A stretch of DNA of 64,000 nucleotides from Halichoerus grypus. Its lineage: Eukaryota; Chordata; Mammalia; Carnivora; Phocidae. The notes below the pieces were generated by a model. That model saw only the letters and a program-made list of their open reading frames with translations, did not search any database and had not been told where the DNA came from. Below, piece by piece: positions 1 to 11,050 of the stretch. Location: NCBI RefSeq assembly GCF_964656455.1, contig NC_135714.1:60909850-60973849 (forward strand). The letters are read 5' to 3'. The translations under genes were made by a program, and so were the position numbers. Each line of letters begins with the position of its first letter. Position 1 is the first letter of the stretch.

Positions 1-386
1 TTTAATTTCTCTGTTTTTCTTTTGAGAGCCAGAGAAGCTAATGCTTCAAGACCAATGAAGCTGCCAACTAGCTAGTGGAAAATTTTATTTTCAAAAATAA
101 GTTTACAAATGAAGATAAGGTGATTTTTTTTTCAAAACCTAAAGCATCAAATAGGATTTAAGTCCTTTTGAAAAATATGTAGACATTAAATACCATATTG
201 TCTAAACCTTAGCAGCAGTAAATCATCAAAATGAGTCATCTACATTTCAAAAATTCCAACTGGTTTTAGCCTAGCAACTTTCCTTGTTTTTGTCTCTTGA
301 AGTTATACTTCTCTGTCACCTTGGGTTGTTCGTAAAACAGTATGTGGCAGAATCGATGACATCTAAATGTTTAAAATATTTATATA

Positions 387-607
387 GGGGCGCCTGGGTG
401 GCTCAGTTGGTGAAGCGTCTGCCTTCGGCTCAGATCATAATCCCGGGGTGCTGGGATTGAGCCCCGCATCGGGCTCACTCAGCCGGGGAGTCTGCTTCTC
501 CTTTTCCCTCTGCCCCTCCCCCTGGCTCATGCTCTCTTGCTGGCGCTCTTGCTCGTACTCTCTCCCTCTCAAAAAAATAAAGTCTTGAAAATAAAATAAA
601 ATAAAAT
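387..607 (+). mobile_element. tRNA-derived carnivore SINE (SINEC)
   Basis: This is a full-length copy. The head is ggggcgcctgggtggctca, followed by a pyrimidine-rich body and an AT-rich tail (aataaaataaaat). A probable target-site duplication TAAAATATTTA lies at 372-382 and 602-612. Confidence 0.9.
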
Positions 608-978
608 ATTTAAATGCAAGATTTCATATAACACAGTCTTAGGAAGAAAACTAGCCAGCAGAATAGGTATCTTGATGCTATGAATAAAATTAAGATGTCC
701 TTTTTTGAAAGGCCTAAAATTCTAATACAAGGCAAAGACAAGAAGTGCCAAATCATTGGGCAATTCTTTCAAAAAGAATTTTGGTGTTTTTGATGCTTTG
801 TATTGTTATAAAGAAACCATTGTTGGTGACTCTGAAGACTTCTCTGGGTCAGGGAAAGAGCTCTTTAACAATAAAGTCAGAGGTTAGCACGCAGTGGAAT
901 AACATGAGACTTTTAGTCATTAAAACAGATTTCTATAAATCAGTGGTTCAGTTTGTATGCCAATTTATAACATTAGCA

Positions 979-1063
979 CCTCTCTCCCGCTGCCCCTCCC
1001 TCTGGCTTGTGCTCTCTCACACTCTCTCTCTCAAATGAGTAAATAAAATCTTAAAAAAAAAAG
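979..1063 (+). mobile_element. SINEC 3' fragment
   Basis: Only the pyrimidine-rich 3' part and the tail (ctctctctcaaatgagtaaa, then the A-run) are present. The tRNA head is missing. Confidence 0.7.
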
Positions 1064-1721
1064 ACGCGCTTTCCTTGACAGAAAATAATGTTGGTGCTTC
1101 TGCGCAGGTGCAGGTTAGCTGAGAAGGCGGCTGGCTCAGCCTGGTCTGCCCTCGCCCACACCGCCTCCCCGCTCTCCCCGGGTACACTCTCCCCGGTGAC
1201 AAGGGCACGCCGGCATTTGCACTCCCGCTGAACCCATGCTGTTAACGACCTGTCAGTTGGGGAGCTTTACCTCTCAGGAGCCTGGGTCGGCAGTACTCAT
1301 TGTCACCTCTATCACATGCCTTTCTCCAAGAGTCAGATGCCCTTCACATAGCCAGCGCCCTTCACCTTGCTCCCGGAGGGCGCTGCGCTGAGGGGAGGGG
1401 GCTGGTGCCGGTAGTTCACACCAGCCCTGTTCGGAGCTTCAGAGCTGAAGAGGAAAACACCCCCTCCGGCACAAACAACTGTGATCCCCGGTGAGGTGGA
1501 GTTGTTTGTATTGCGGCCTGACCGGTACCTCTTACGAGCAGATTTACAATGAGGGTTTTCTTCCTGAAATTTTGCTTGGTGACCAACATTTAAATGAATA
1601 CCAGGAGTTGAAGATTTTACCATAATTATCCAAGAGAATAATCATTCTCCCCATACCAAGTTAATCGTGATTTTAAGTGCAGCCCAATTAATAAGAGCCA
1701 AAATTCAATAAGCATTTATTT

Positions 1722-1907
1722 TTCTTAAAGATTTTATTTATTTATTTGACAGAGGGAGATATCACAAGTGGGGGGCGTGCAGAGGGAGAGGGAGAAGCAG
1801 GCTCCCGGCCGAGCAGGGAGCCCGATGCGGGGCTCGATCCCAGGACCCGGGGATCATGACCTGAGCCGAAGGCAGACGCTTCACCGACTGAGCCCCCCAG
1901 GCACCCC
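1722..1907 (-). mobile_element. SINEC, antisense
   Basis: It begins with the reverse tail (cttaaagattttatttattt) and ends with the reverse head (gcacccc). It directly abuts a MIR fragment to its right. Confidence 0.9.
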
Positions 1908-1914
1908 TCAGGTT

Positions 1915-2045
1915 CAGTTTTTAAACTCTCATTTCATAGATGAGGAATTCGCTTCATGGGCAGTTAATGGCCAGCCCAAGGTCACATAGCAGGGCCTGTG
2001 GCCAGGATTCCAAGTACTCTGCTTCCAGAGCCTGCACCCCTAGCC
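1915..2045 (+). repeat. MIR fragment
   Basis: It has the core-SINE-like run 'agatgaggaattc ... ggtcacatagcagg ... ccaggattccaa', typical of the MIR central region. It is old and diverged. Confidence 0.6.
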
Positions 2046-2194
2046 AGGAGGCAGTGCTGGCCTCAGAGGACTGGGATGCCCCCTTAGGCGTTATGGCCAA
2101 CATGAGGGAGCCTGGTCCATCCTCCACACCCCATCGCTGTGACTTCTTCAAGGTGCAGATCTGATCAGAACACCGGTGTAACATCTGGTGATTT

Positions 2195-2490
2195 CTCATT
2201 GCCTACAGGATAAAGTGCAAATCTTGAAGATGGCCCCAAAGGCTTCTCTTCCATCATCTCCCTCTCCATCTACACTGTCCGCTACCTGCCCCTGCCTGGC
2301 CATGGGACTTGCAGATCCCCAGTTAGCCTGTGCTGTTTGGTGCTTCCGGACCTTCAGACTCTCTGACCTGACCTTTTTCTCCCCTCCTCTTCTTACCCCG
2401 TAAGCCCATGTACATTCTTCAGGACCTCTCTCAAACATTTCTGGACCCTTCCCTGACATAAATAGCCTCTCCTCTGCTACCAGTATATAG
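2195..2490 (-). repeat. L2 fragment, antisense
   Basis: Runs such as 'cattgcctacaggataaagt' and 'caaacatttctggaccctt' match the reverse orientation of the L2 3' half. Diverged. Confidence 0.6.
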
Positions 2491-3507
2491 ATTAAGCAAA
2501 ATAAAAATAGCAATCTTTGTTTTGTTTTGTTTTGTTTTTAGCTCTCACATGCTAGGCACACAGTGCTATGCATTTTACATGTTTGGTGGGTAGAAATCTT
2601 GAGCCACAAACATAATTATGCAAGAATGTAACTGCTTCTTTTTTAGAAACGGACTGTAATTTCTGTTTTGAGACCTCATTCAGCAGAGACAGAAACTATC
2701 AGCCAATTCCCAGTGTCCTCCAGCTCCTGAGGTTGCAGCTGAGCTGTGAGGGCCTTAGGCAGAGGCGGGGTGTGTGTGTCACAGGGAGTCCGAGTGAAGC
2801 TGCACCTGTCACCTGCATGTCACCATCTCCCGGTGCTGGTGCCTGATGTGTCTGCTTACCGGCCAAGCTGGGAGGGTGGTATCTGCAGCCTCCTCGGATC
2901 CGTCCGGTGTCTATGCCATCTTGGCTTTACCAGATACGTTCTGCCTCTCCCGGACCACCCTGGGTTGGGAGGATTGGTGGAAGGCGGGAAGCTCTCTCCT
3001 GCCTAGGTACACCACATAGACATTTCTCTGACTCCGATTCCTTACTGAGTTCCCAACAACTCTGGGACGAAGCCCGCTCTCCAGACTCTTGCTTGGGGGC
3101 CCACATACTTTCTGCTCTCAAATCCCTAAGCCTGTCTGGAGCTTCCAGCTTGCCCCGTGTAGGACTCAGAGTTGCCCTAGCTTCTAACTCCCCTTCACTT
3201 CTCTCTGACTCGCTTTGCCCTTCTTTGTGAGTCCTAGAAAGCTCTAATGGCTGTTGTGGGGGAAACACTGGTTCTGACTGAGTATTCTCCCAAATCTTAA
3301 GACTTGTGCCTGGATTCCTTTGTTCTCTGAGTTCTGCTGACTCATCCTTTCTTTGGTCAATGAATGGCACCCAATGGGAGGAAAGATAGGCCCGTGAGGA
3401 GATTCAATAGAAAGAATAAGAACAGTTACTATTCACTGTTACTCCTGCACCCACCAGATACACGCTCAATAATTATCTCATGTTGTCTTCCCAAAAACCT
3501 ATGGGAG

Positions 3508-3632
3508 GAGATTTCTCTCCCTGCAGTCCTACTGCCCAGGAATGGTTTAGTATTTCCTTTCAGATGTTTTTCTAGACTTGTGTAAAACATACTAAACATT
3601 GTATATAATTTGACTTAACAATATGGACATCT
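3508..3632 (+). repeat. 125-bp duplicate, copy 1
   Basis: It differs from 5506-5630 by only two bases that I can see (cattg/cgttg and caata/ctata). It lies within the composite insertion in the MIR, directly against the SINE tail, so this copy is the derived one. Confidence 0.9.
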
Positions 3633-3846
3633 TTTCTTTCTTTCCTTTTTTTTTTAAAAGATTTTACTTATTTATTTTGTCAGAGAGAAAGTGAGAGAGC
3701 ACAAGCAGGGGGAGCGGCAGAGGGAAAGGGAGAAGCAGGCTCCCCGCTGATCAGGGAGCCCAATGTGAGACCCGATCCCAGGACTCCGGGATTATGACCT
3801 GAGCCAAAGGCAGACGCTCAACCGACTGAGCCACCCAGGTGCCCCC
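3633..3846 (-). mobile_element. SINEC, antisense
   Basis: The T-rich reverse tail follows copy 1 of the 125-bp duplicate directly. The reverse head ends gccacccaggtgccccc. It was inserted into the MIR together with the duplicate. Confidence 0.9.
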
Positions 3847-4743
3847 AGATGTAATTATTCTTACTTAGAGGAAAAACTAAGGCTTAGGAAGATCAATTAA
3901 CCTTGCACACAGCTAGCAAGCTCTTGACTCCAGTCCATACTCTTGATCACCACACTCTACCGTTCTTATCACATGGTACTGAAATAATTTCTTTCAATGT
4001 TTGAGTTTCTGATGAGCACTGTGACGTCAAGGCTAGGACCTCATCCGACTTGATATCCCCAAAGCCTGGCAATTAGCAGGTACTCAGCAGGTAGTATTTG
4101 AATTGAAATGGGTCAAGGAGAGAGAAAGGAAGGGAAGGAGAGGGGGGAGAAAAGGTCAATGGGAAAATCTTATCTTAGGCTACTCTAAAACTTCCTGAAT
4201 GATATTCTGTCAATCAAAATCTAAGCAGAATTGCTGGTATTATCTAAATCATGTCCAGAATAGGAGTCTCCTTACATGATACTCTCAGAGTATTAAAGAC
4301 ATGGAAACTATTTCCTTGTGTCCAGAAAAGAAATGGGTGTAATGTCACTGGTGACAGCAATAACAAGTGAGGAGCACACGCATCTATGAGCAGTGCGACC
4401 AGAACTCGTGATAGTTGTCATCAGCCAATGCAGGCCTGGTTGACGTTTCTTTACCTTCAAGACATTGTCATCCAAGATGCCGCTGGTGTATAAATCTGAT
4501 AACTTCTAGAATTTCACTCCTTTCTATTAAATTTTCGTCTGAAAACTCTTGTTATCCCACATTACATAAATGCCTCCGATAACAGATATTAGACTATGCA
4601 TGCAGGTGAGGGGTAGATGCTGTGGGCCGTGACGTGCCCAAGTTACCACCAGAGGCAGCTTAGCTGAATCGTTTTCCTTCTTCTTCATAATTGTTTATCT
4701 ACAGTGGGCCTTAGTTTTACAATTTTTATTATTTGATATTATT

Positions 4744-4848
4744 GGGGCACCTGGCTGGCTCAGTGAGCATAGTATGCAACTCTTGATCTGGGGGTTGTTG
4801 AGTTGGAACCCCATGTTGGGGGTAGAGTTTACTTAAAAAAAAAAAAAA
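4744..4848 (+). mobile_element. Short SINEC variant (head plus A-tail)
   Basis: The head ggggcacctggctggctca runs through a short body to a 14-A tail without the usual pyrimidine-rich segment. A probable target-site duplication is TTATTATTTG on both sides. Confidence 0.85.
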
Positions 4849-5379
4849 GTTATTATTTGCTATGATAACAAATACTATAACACAATAAAAGTAAAATAAT
4901 AAGGTCAACATTTTCCCATGCCACCTCTTTCAGGTAACTTCTGTTAACAGCCTGGTGTATGTTCTTCCTTATGTGCTTAACATACGTGTTCGAGCACATC
5001 TTCATGGTTATAGGAGTCTGATGTTCCTTTTCCTATTCTCCCTCCTGCCCTGCCTTCAACCTCGTCTTTGACCCTGTAGCCGTCATCTCTCCTTCTTCCC
5101 CTCTTCCCTTCTCTTTCTTCTCCCTCTCCAGTTTTCACCTTCCACCTTTTCCTCCCTCGTTCCCTATTAGCCTTGCAATACCCAGACTCTCAGGAAATTG
5201 AGTTTTCACCCCAAGGTGTGACAGCTCCGTCTAAGCTTTGGAGATGGACTTTATTCCTTGGGTTGCCTTGCAGTCTTACAAAGCGTGAGAAAGTGAGAGG
5301 CAAGCATGGGAAGAAATCAAAGACTCAGTTTATCAACGTTAGCTTACTTGGCTGAAATATTTCAGAACTCAGGGTGCTT

Positions 5380-5780
5380 TTGTAATTATTGAAATTTTTA
5401 TTGTAAACATTTAATTCAAAGAGTAACTTATACTTACTGTTTTAAAAAATGTCCACACTCTATAGAGGTGTTTAAAAGCAAAAGGTAAATTTATGTTTAT
5501 CCCCCGAGATTTCTCTCCCTGCAGTCCTACTGCCCAGGAATGGTTTAGTATTTCCTTTCAGATGTTTTTCTAGACTTGTGTAAAACATACTAAACGTTGT
5601 ATATAATTTGACTTAACTATATGGACATCTCTGGGTACTACCTCTAGGTCTGACTCTTTCCTTGTCAGTGCTGCATTATGTGCTTCAGAATTCATCTAAC
5701 CATTTCCAATATGAGCACTTAGTTGCTTCCAATTTCCAGGATGCAATTCTAATCTTTCAATCAAAACTTTCCCAAGAGAA
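5380..5780 (+). repeat. Old L1M 3'-UTR-like fragment containing duplicate copy 2
   Basis: Runs such as 'gtaacttatacttactgttt' and 'cccccgagatttctctccc' resemble L1M 3' UTR, and the resemblance continues on both sides of 5506-5630. This suggests the 125-bp segment is ancestral here. The family call is tentative. Confidence 0.45.
5506..5630 (+). repeat. 125-bp duplicate, copy 2 (likely source)
   Basis: It is about 98% identical to 3508-3632, in the same orientation, about 2 kb away. It is embedded in continuous older sequence with no SINE beside it. Confidence 0.9.
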
Positions 5781-6663
5781 TGCTGTCCATCCTTGTCTCC
5801 TTGGTGACCTGAGGCTGCTGACATGAGTGACTGTTCCTTCATCAGTGACCCCCACAACTGAAAATGTCCTTTGTCTCCTACATGTCCATGAAGTGATCCC
5901 TTTGAGGCTCATCTGTTAGTTTTGTTGTTCTGTTCTTCTTTTGGCTTCCATTTAGACCAATGCAGGTTTGATGCGGGATCCCGAATCTGCCCCCCCCTGA
6001 GCCATGCACACGGCCATGCAATTGTAGTGGCCCACATAGTGAGTGCAGTTTCACAGACCTAGTCCTGCCTTCTCTTTTCCTTGGGTTCTGACCTCTGCAA
6101 GACGCTATGTAGCTTTCCAGGTGACAGTCAGGTTGCATAAAGGCCTTTACTTGAGACCCTAGTCTTGGGTCCCAAAGAACAGAAACCACAGAGGCGCCCT
6201 TGTCAATAACAGCCAGCTGCGAGCAGGAGATGATGCCTTAAATAAGGAGAGGGGGTGAGGAAGCTGTTAACTCAGCCGACTTGGGGGCTCGCCATTTGCA
6301 GGAAAGGACTGTGATGGAGGGAAGAGGTAGGTGGCTGAGAAGACAAGGAACTGAGAAGCTGAAAGATCTTACAGGATTTTCCCTTCCATGTTACAATCAC
6401 CACTTCATGAAATAAATTACTTCTCAGGGTTGGCCTTGTCTTAAATGCACTTCCTTATTTTAAATTTCCATTTTAACATCTTATTCACTAGGATGGTTGT
6501 TTACTTTTCACATGGCGAGCAGTTCAAAAAAATTAAAATATTTATTAAAGTGAATATTACATTAGAAATTATGTCCACATTAAACCTAACTACCTATTTG
6601 AGAAGGAAGCACCCCAAACATTCTCCTAATATTTTCTCTCTGAAGCAAGATCCATGTTTCTTT

Positions 6664-6936
6664 TTTTTTTCTTTTGAGTTTTCCACAGTCCATTTTTTGT
6701 TTTGTTTTGTTTTGTTTCAAATTTTTATTTGATTTCAGTTAGTTAACATCTAGTGTAATATTGGTTTCAGGAGTGGAATTTAGTGATTCATCACTTACCT
6801 ATAACACCCAGTGCTCATCACAACCAGTGCCCTCCTTAATGCCCATCCCCTAACTAGACCATCCCCCGCCCACCTCCCCTCCAGTAACCCTCAGTTTGTT
6901 CTCTGTAGTTAAGTGTCTTCTGGTTTGCTTACAAGA
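6664..6936 (-). mobile_element. Carnivore L1 3' end, antisense, 5' truncated
   Basis: The sequence 'cacccagtgctcatcacaac ... ctccttaatgcccatccc' is the reverse L1 3' UTR. A (TTTTG)n tail lies at about 6694-6717. An additional short segment and T-run extend to 6660. An imperfect duplication AAGA-YCCATGTTTC flanks it. Confidence 0.8.
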
Positions 6937-7285
6937 ACCCATGTTTCAGGTGTATACTTTCCTATTGGTGAGTTTTTTGTATTGACCATTAAATAGTCCC
7001 TAGAACTGACTTTCAATATTCAACAGATATTGACCTTGTTTTTCTAAGGTGTCACAGCCAAAAGAAGAGTATAGATGAACCAGGGAACTTATTGCGTGGC
7101 AGTGACAAGAGCAAATTGAAATAATTCTTCCTCTTCTTCTCCTTCTTCTTCTCCTTCTTATTTAGCAAAGACTCTTATGATTCAAATAGTTATAGTTTTC
7201 ACATTAAAACTTTATTTGGAATTATAGAAAGAATGCCAAGCAGAATTGGTAAGAAGTAATAGTTGATTATTTCTAAGTTAAATTT

Positions 7286-7416
7286 AATTTTTTTAAAAAG
7301 TAGGCTCCCTGCCCATCATGGAGCCCAACATGGGGCTTGAACTCATGACCCTGAGATCAAGACCTGAGCTGAGATCATGAGTCAGATGCTTTACTGACTG
7401 AGCCACCTAGGTGCCC
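7286..7416 (-). mobile_element. Short SINEC variant, antisense
   Basis: The tail (tttttttaaaaag) joins the body directly, and the reverse head ends gccacctaggtgccc. A probable target-site duplication AAATTTAATTT lies at 7280-7290 and 7424-7434. Confidence 0.85.
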
Positions 7417-8030
7417 TTACATGAAATTTAATTTAATAAAGTACAAAGTATATTTCAAAACTATACTACTATAATATAGAAAAGAAGCTAAATTTGTGAA
7501 AAAAATAAATTCAGAACCCCAATCACATATATAATTTCTATATGTAGTTTCTTTAAAGGTATGATTAATTAAATGTATTACACTAATTGAAATTAAATAT
7601 TTCAAAGAATAATTGCTGAATCTGGAATTTGGAGATATATGGAAATAATCCTAAATTTCTTAAGCTTTTTGTTTGAAAAAGATACTCGTTCTCAAGGGTT
7701 TCTCCTTACTAATAAGACCTGACAATTGTAGGGGACAAACCAACTTCTAAGTGTGTGTACAGTATGAATCAATCCATTTGGAATTGACATAGTCAATCTG
7801 ATGTGATTTTAAATATTTTTAGCTTAGCCTATTTATCTCATACTGAAATTTGGACTTAGAGGTTAAAATATTTAAGAGAAACGGGAGGAAATGATTTGGC
7901 CTGTGAAAGCACCAAGTGCCTGGATGTGCTACCACGGCCAGGCATCCTATCACCACCCCTGTTTCTGACTCATGACTCCTCTGCCATCACCACCTTGGTG
8001 GACCTTCTACATGTCACTCTGATGTGTCTC

Positions 8031-8196
8031 TAAGCATCTGCCTTCAGCTCAGGTCATGATCCCAAGGTCCTGGGGTCGAGCCCAGCATGGGGCTCCTTGC
8101 TCAGTGGGGGGTCTGATTCTCCTTCTCCCTCTACCTGCCACTTGCCCTGCTTGTGCTCTCTCTCTCTGACAAATAAATAAAATCCTTAAAAAAAAA
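8031..8196 (+). mobile_element. SINEC, 5' truncated
   Basis: It starts within the tRNA-like part (aagcatctgccttcagctca) and ends aaataaataaaatcc followed by an A-tail. Confidence 0.85.
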
Positions 8197-8303
8197 GACC
8201 TTAGCATTTTTTAAAAGCTTTCTTTCTTGATCAATATGTCTGTTTTAATCTTTTAAAAAATGCTTTGGATACTAGTGTGAAAGCACCATTTCTGGGTACA
8301 GTC

Positions 8304-8418
8304 TTTTTTTTTTTTAAGTAGGCGCCATGTGAGGGGCTAGAACTCACCACAGTGAGACCAAGACCTAAGCTGATTTCAAGAGTCAGATGCTTAACCAGCT
8401 GAGGCACCCATGGTCCCC
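8304..8418 (-). mobile_element. Short SINEC variant, antisense
   Basis: A T-run, then taagtaggcgccatgtg, ends in the reverse head gaggcacccatggtcccc. It is flanked by GTACAGT on both sides. Confidence 0.85.
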
Positions 8419-9680
8419 GGAGTACAGTTTTAATAGGAACCGAAAGACAGCATGACTTTACAGAGATCATCTTTAATAATTGTCTTGGAGTTAATCCATA
8501 CCTATACTTGATATGTGTAACTATTCCACGGTCATTTATCAGTTCTGCTTCGTGAAGGAAGGGACAGACCATTCTGCAGAGAACTGAGGTGCCAGGTGAG
8601 GGAACTTGCTCCTCGCTTGTGCAGAGAGACGTTAGCGGCATTTCGTGTTGCAACAGAGGTTTCTTCATTTCCAGGCTCAGCTTTGATCCCATGAGACAGG
8701 TTGTTTTCCTTTCATCTACAAATATCTGACAAGGCCTCTAAGTTACAGATACAAGTCAAGTGTATTTTTCCAGAATCTGTGGTACAGTGGAAGCCCAGGG
8801 ATTTCTCATCATAGTGATGGATTTCAGTGGTATAATATAGGCTGTGTGGGAGGTAAGATTTGGACCCAAAGTATGTTTTCAATCACCAATTTAAAGTGAT
8901 ATTTCATACAGGAACAGAAGGATCTGTTCCACCCTTATGAGATTTCACCTGACCCTGAGCACTCAGGAAACAAAAAGCAGCTGCAGGACTGGTCTTCTCT
9001 ATTCCGCCCACAGTGCTCCTGCCTGTGTCTTCCAGCTAATACTTATTTCCTCAACACGGTGGCAGAGGCAATGTGCGGTCTATACTGAAGGGCTGACCAC
9101 TTATTTAAAGCTGAAGTTGTGAACATCACCTTCACCCAAAACTACACTTCCACAGGGCTTCCAACCCGCAGCAACATGTGTGTGGGTACCCCATTGATTA
9201 TATGATAGGTGTGTATGTGTTTGTGCATGTTTGTAATACCATATGGAAGACAACATCCAGTTTGAAGGGGGATAGTACCTTTTTGGAGGTGGGAAGGAAG
9301 CCTGTCCTTAAAGATTTCAGGAGAGGTTTATTCTGTGGATGCTGTGGTGGCTAAAGAGTACGGCCAAGTAAAGACAAATGGTTTCAACTCTCCCGGAATT
9401 CAGGCTTCTAGTTCCTACCTAATTAGGCATTCTCTTCTCTGTGTCTGTATATATATTTACTGCCTTAAATATAGAACCTGAAATTTTAACAACAGGGATT
9501 CCGCTTGAGTGAGAAGAAATAAAACCAATCTCAGACCTTTCTGTTATCTTAATCTCTGGCGATGACATGTGAGAGCAATTAAGAAAGGTACTCTAAGAAA
9601 AAAAAAATCTTACCTCCATTGAAAGAGGCTGGAAGAGCCTCTGAAGAAAGATGAAACTAAAAGCACCATATCTTCCTTAG

Positions 9681-9934
9681 GGAAAAATGAAGGGGGGCGG
9701 GAATCGGAGGGGGAGACGAACCATGAGAGACTATGGACTCTGAGAAACAAACTGAAGGTTCTAGAGGGGAAGGGGGTGGGCGGATGGGTTAGCCTGGTGA
9801 TGGGTATTAAAGAGGGCACGTACTGAATGGAGCACTGGGTGTTATACGCAAACAATGAATCATGGAACACTACATCAAAAACTAATGATGTAATGTATGG
9901 TGATTAACATAACATAATAAAATAAAAGGGGAAA
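9681..9934 (+). mobile_element. Carnivore L1 3' end, 5' truncated
   Basis: The 3'-UTR sequence (gagactatggactctgagaa, atcatggaacactacatc) ends in an A-rich tail. A 21-bp flanking duplication AAAAGCACCATA-Y-CTTCCTTA lies at 9659-9679 and 9935-9955 with one mismatch. This is a clean retrotransposition. Confidence 0.92.
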
Positions 9935-10499
9935 AAAAGCACCATACCTTCCTTAAGAATATTAACTGGGCAGCTAGATCACAAATGCAAAACAAATGCA
10001 AATGTGTACATTGTCTAAGACCCAAACGTTCGCAAAGCTGAATCCAAGCTCCCGAGAGATAATAGTCCTAACCACTGAAATAATCACCTGCCTCTCCTCT
10101 AGAGATGATGCTCATGGAAACAAAAAAGGGCTGGGAAGAGAGGTTTCAACAGCATTAGCCGATCAGCAACAACCTGGATCTCTCCGGTTGACTTATACTG
10201 AAAAAAGGACATACGGAGAAAAAGGATGGTTATTTTCCTTGTAATGTGAGCTTTTTTTCTCCCCCCCAAGCTGTGAACTTTTTACCTTTCCTTCATTCAT
10301 GCTTCATTTGATCAATTACTAACTGTATGGGCCCTGAAAAGCGAGCGCGGGCTTCTTAAAGTCGGGATTTTGCTCTTGGATTCCGTTTCATTTCAAAATG
10401 GGGCGGGGTGGGGGAGGTAAACCACCTTTCTGACTGTGAGCTGAGAAAGGAGAGACCGGGAGCATGTGCACCGGTCTCCTTAATACCACGAGGACCGGA

Positions 10500-11050
10500 C
10501 GACTTGGCCTGCGGAGGGGCGAGAAGAGCCCGACTCTTCACTCCCAGAATCCGTTTTCAAACCTTGGGGAGCCTTCTCTGCCATTGAAATGCAAATCCCG
10601 TCCTGAGCGCCCGGGCCAATCCGGGAGGCTTCCTGTGGGATTACCTGGTGGCGAGCGCCGAGCGAGCGCGGCCTCTTGGGCGCGGCCCCCGCGGCCGGGA
10701 GGCGTGGTCGTCGGGCGCCCCCGCACCCTCCGGGGCCCGGGCGCCGGGATTGGGGCCCCTGGAACCGCGCGCCCCGGACCCGCCGCGCCGCAGCCGCAGC
10801 CGCAGTAGCCCGGGCGCGGCGGCGCAGGGCGCGGCCGAGCCGCCCATTGTTGAGCGCGGCCGATACCCCCGGCGATGCCCTGCGCCGCCGCCTCGGAGCC
10901 GCGGCGAGGTTTGAACTTGGCGTCGGCCTGGCGTCCTGCACGGCGCGGGAGGCGGCGGCGGCCCGGCGAGCGGCGATGGTGAGTGCGGTGCTGCGGTCCG
11001 CTCCCCCTGGCCCGCGGCCGGCGAGGTCGGGGCGCACTGCTGCCTTTGAA
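10500..11050 (+). promoter_or_regulatory. SHROOM3: CpG island; candidate internal promoter of SHROOM3
   Basis: CpG density and GC content rise sharply here (gcgagcgccgagcgagcgcg, gccccggacccgccgcgccg) within otherwise AT-rich intron sequence. Upstream are a GC box (ggggcggggtggggg, from 10400), an octamer motif ATGCAAAT (10589-10596) and a CCAAT box (10616-10620). A SOX-like ccattgtt lies at 10843-10850. The island sits after the PDZ exons and before exon 3, so a transcript starting here would encode a SHROOM3 without the PDZ domain. Mouse Shroom3 is known to have such a short form. Promoter activity is inferred, not shown. An unrelated non-coding transcript is the main alternative. Confidence 0.7.
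10860..10978 (+). other. SHROOM3: Candidate alternative first exon (5' end unknown)
   Basis: The CpG island ends in a strong donor-like site, gcgatg followed by gtgagtgcgg, with GT at 10979-10980. Splicing from here to the exon 3 acceptor at 28332 would give a short-isoform mRNA. An ATG forms the last three bases of this exon, but in that splice form it reads 15 codons and stops at 28374-28376, out of the SHROOM3 frame. So the exon would be 5' UTR with a small upstream ORF. The 5' boundary given is arbitrary. Confidence 0.4.

Larger units (their letters stand above)
3420..3990 (+). repeat. MIR interrupted by a composite insertion
   Basis: The MIR left part runs to 'cctatgggagg' (about 3508) and resumes after 3846 ('gtaattattcttacttagag ... 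acacagctagcaag'). The interruption (about 3513-3846) contains a 125-bp copy of the sequence at 5506-5630 followed by an antisense SINE. The 4-bp AGAT at each junction may be a target-site duplication. Confidence 0.65.

Noticed and set aside
387..460. tRNA gene suggested by the tRNA-like head of the SINE copies
   Set aside because: The tRNA-like part belongs to SINEC elements, with a pyrimidine-rich body, an A-tail and target-site duplications. No free-standing tRNA is seen.
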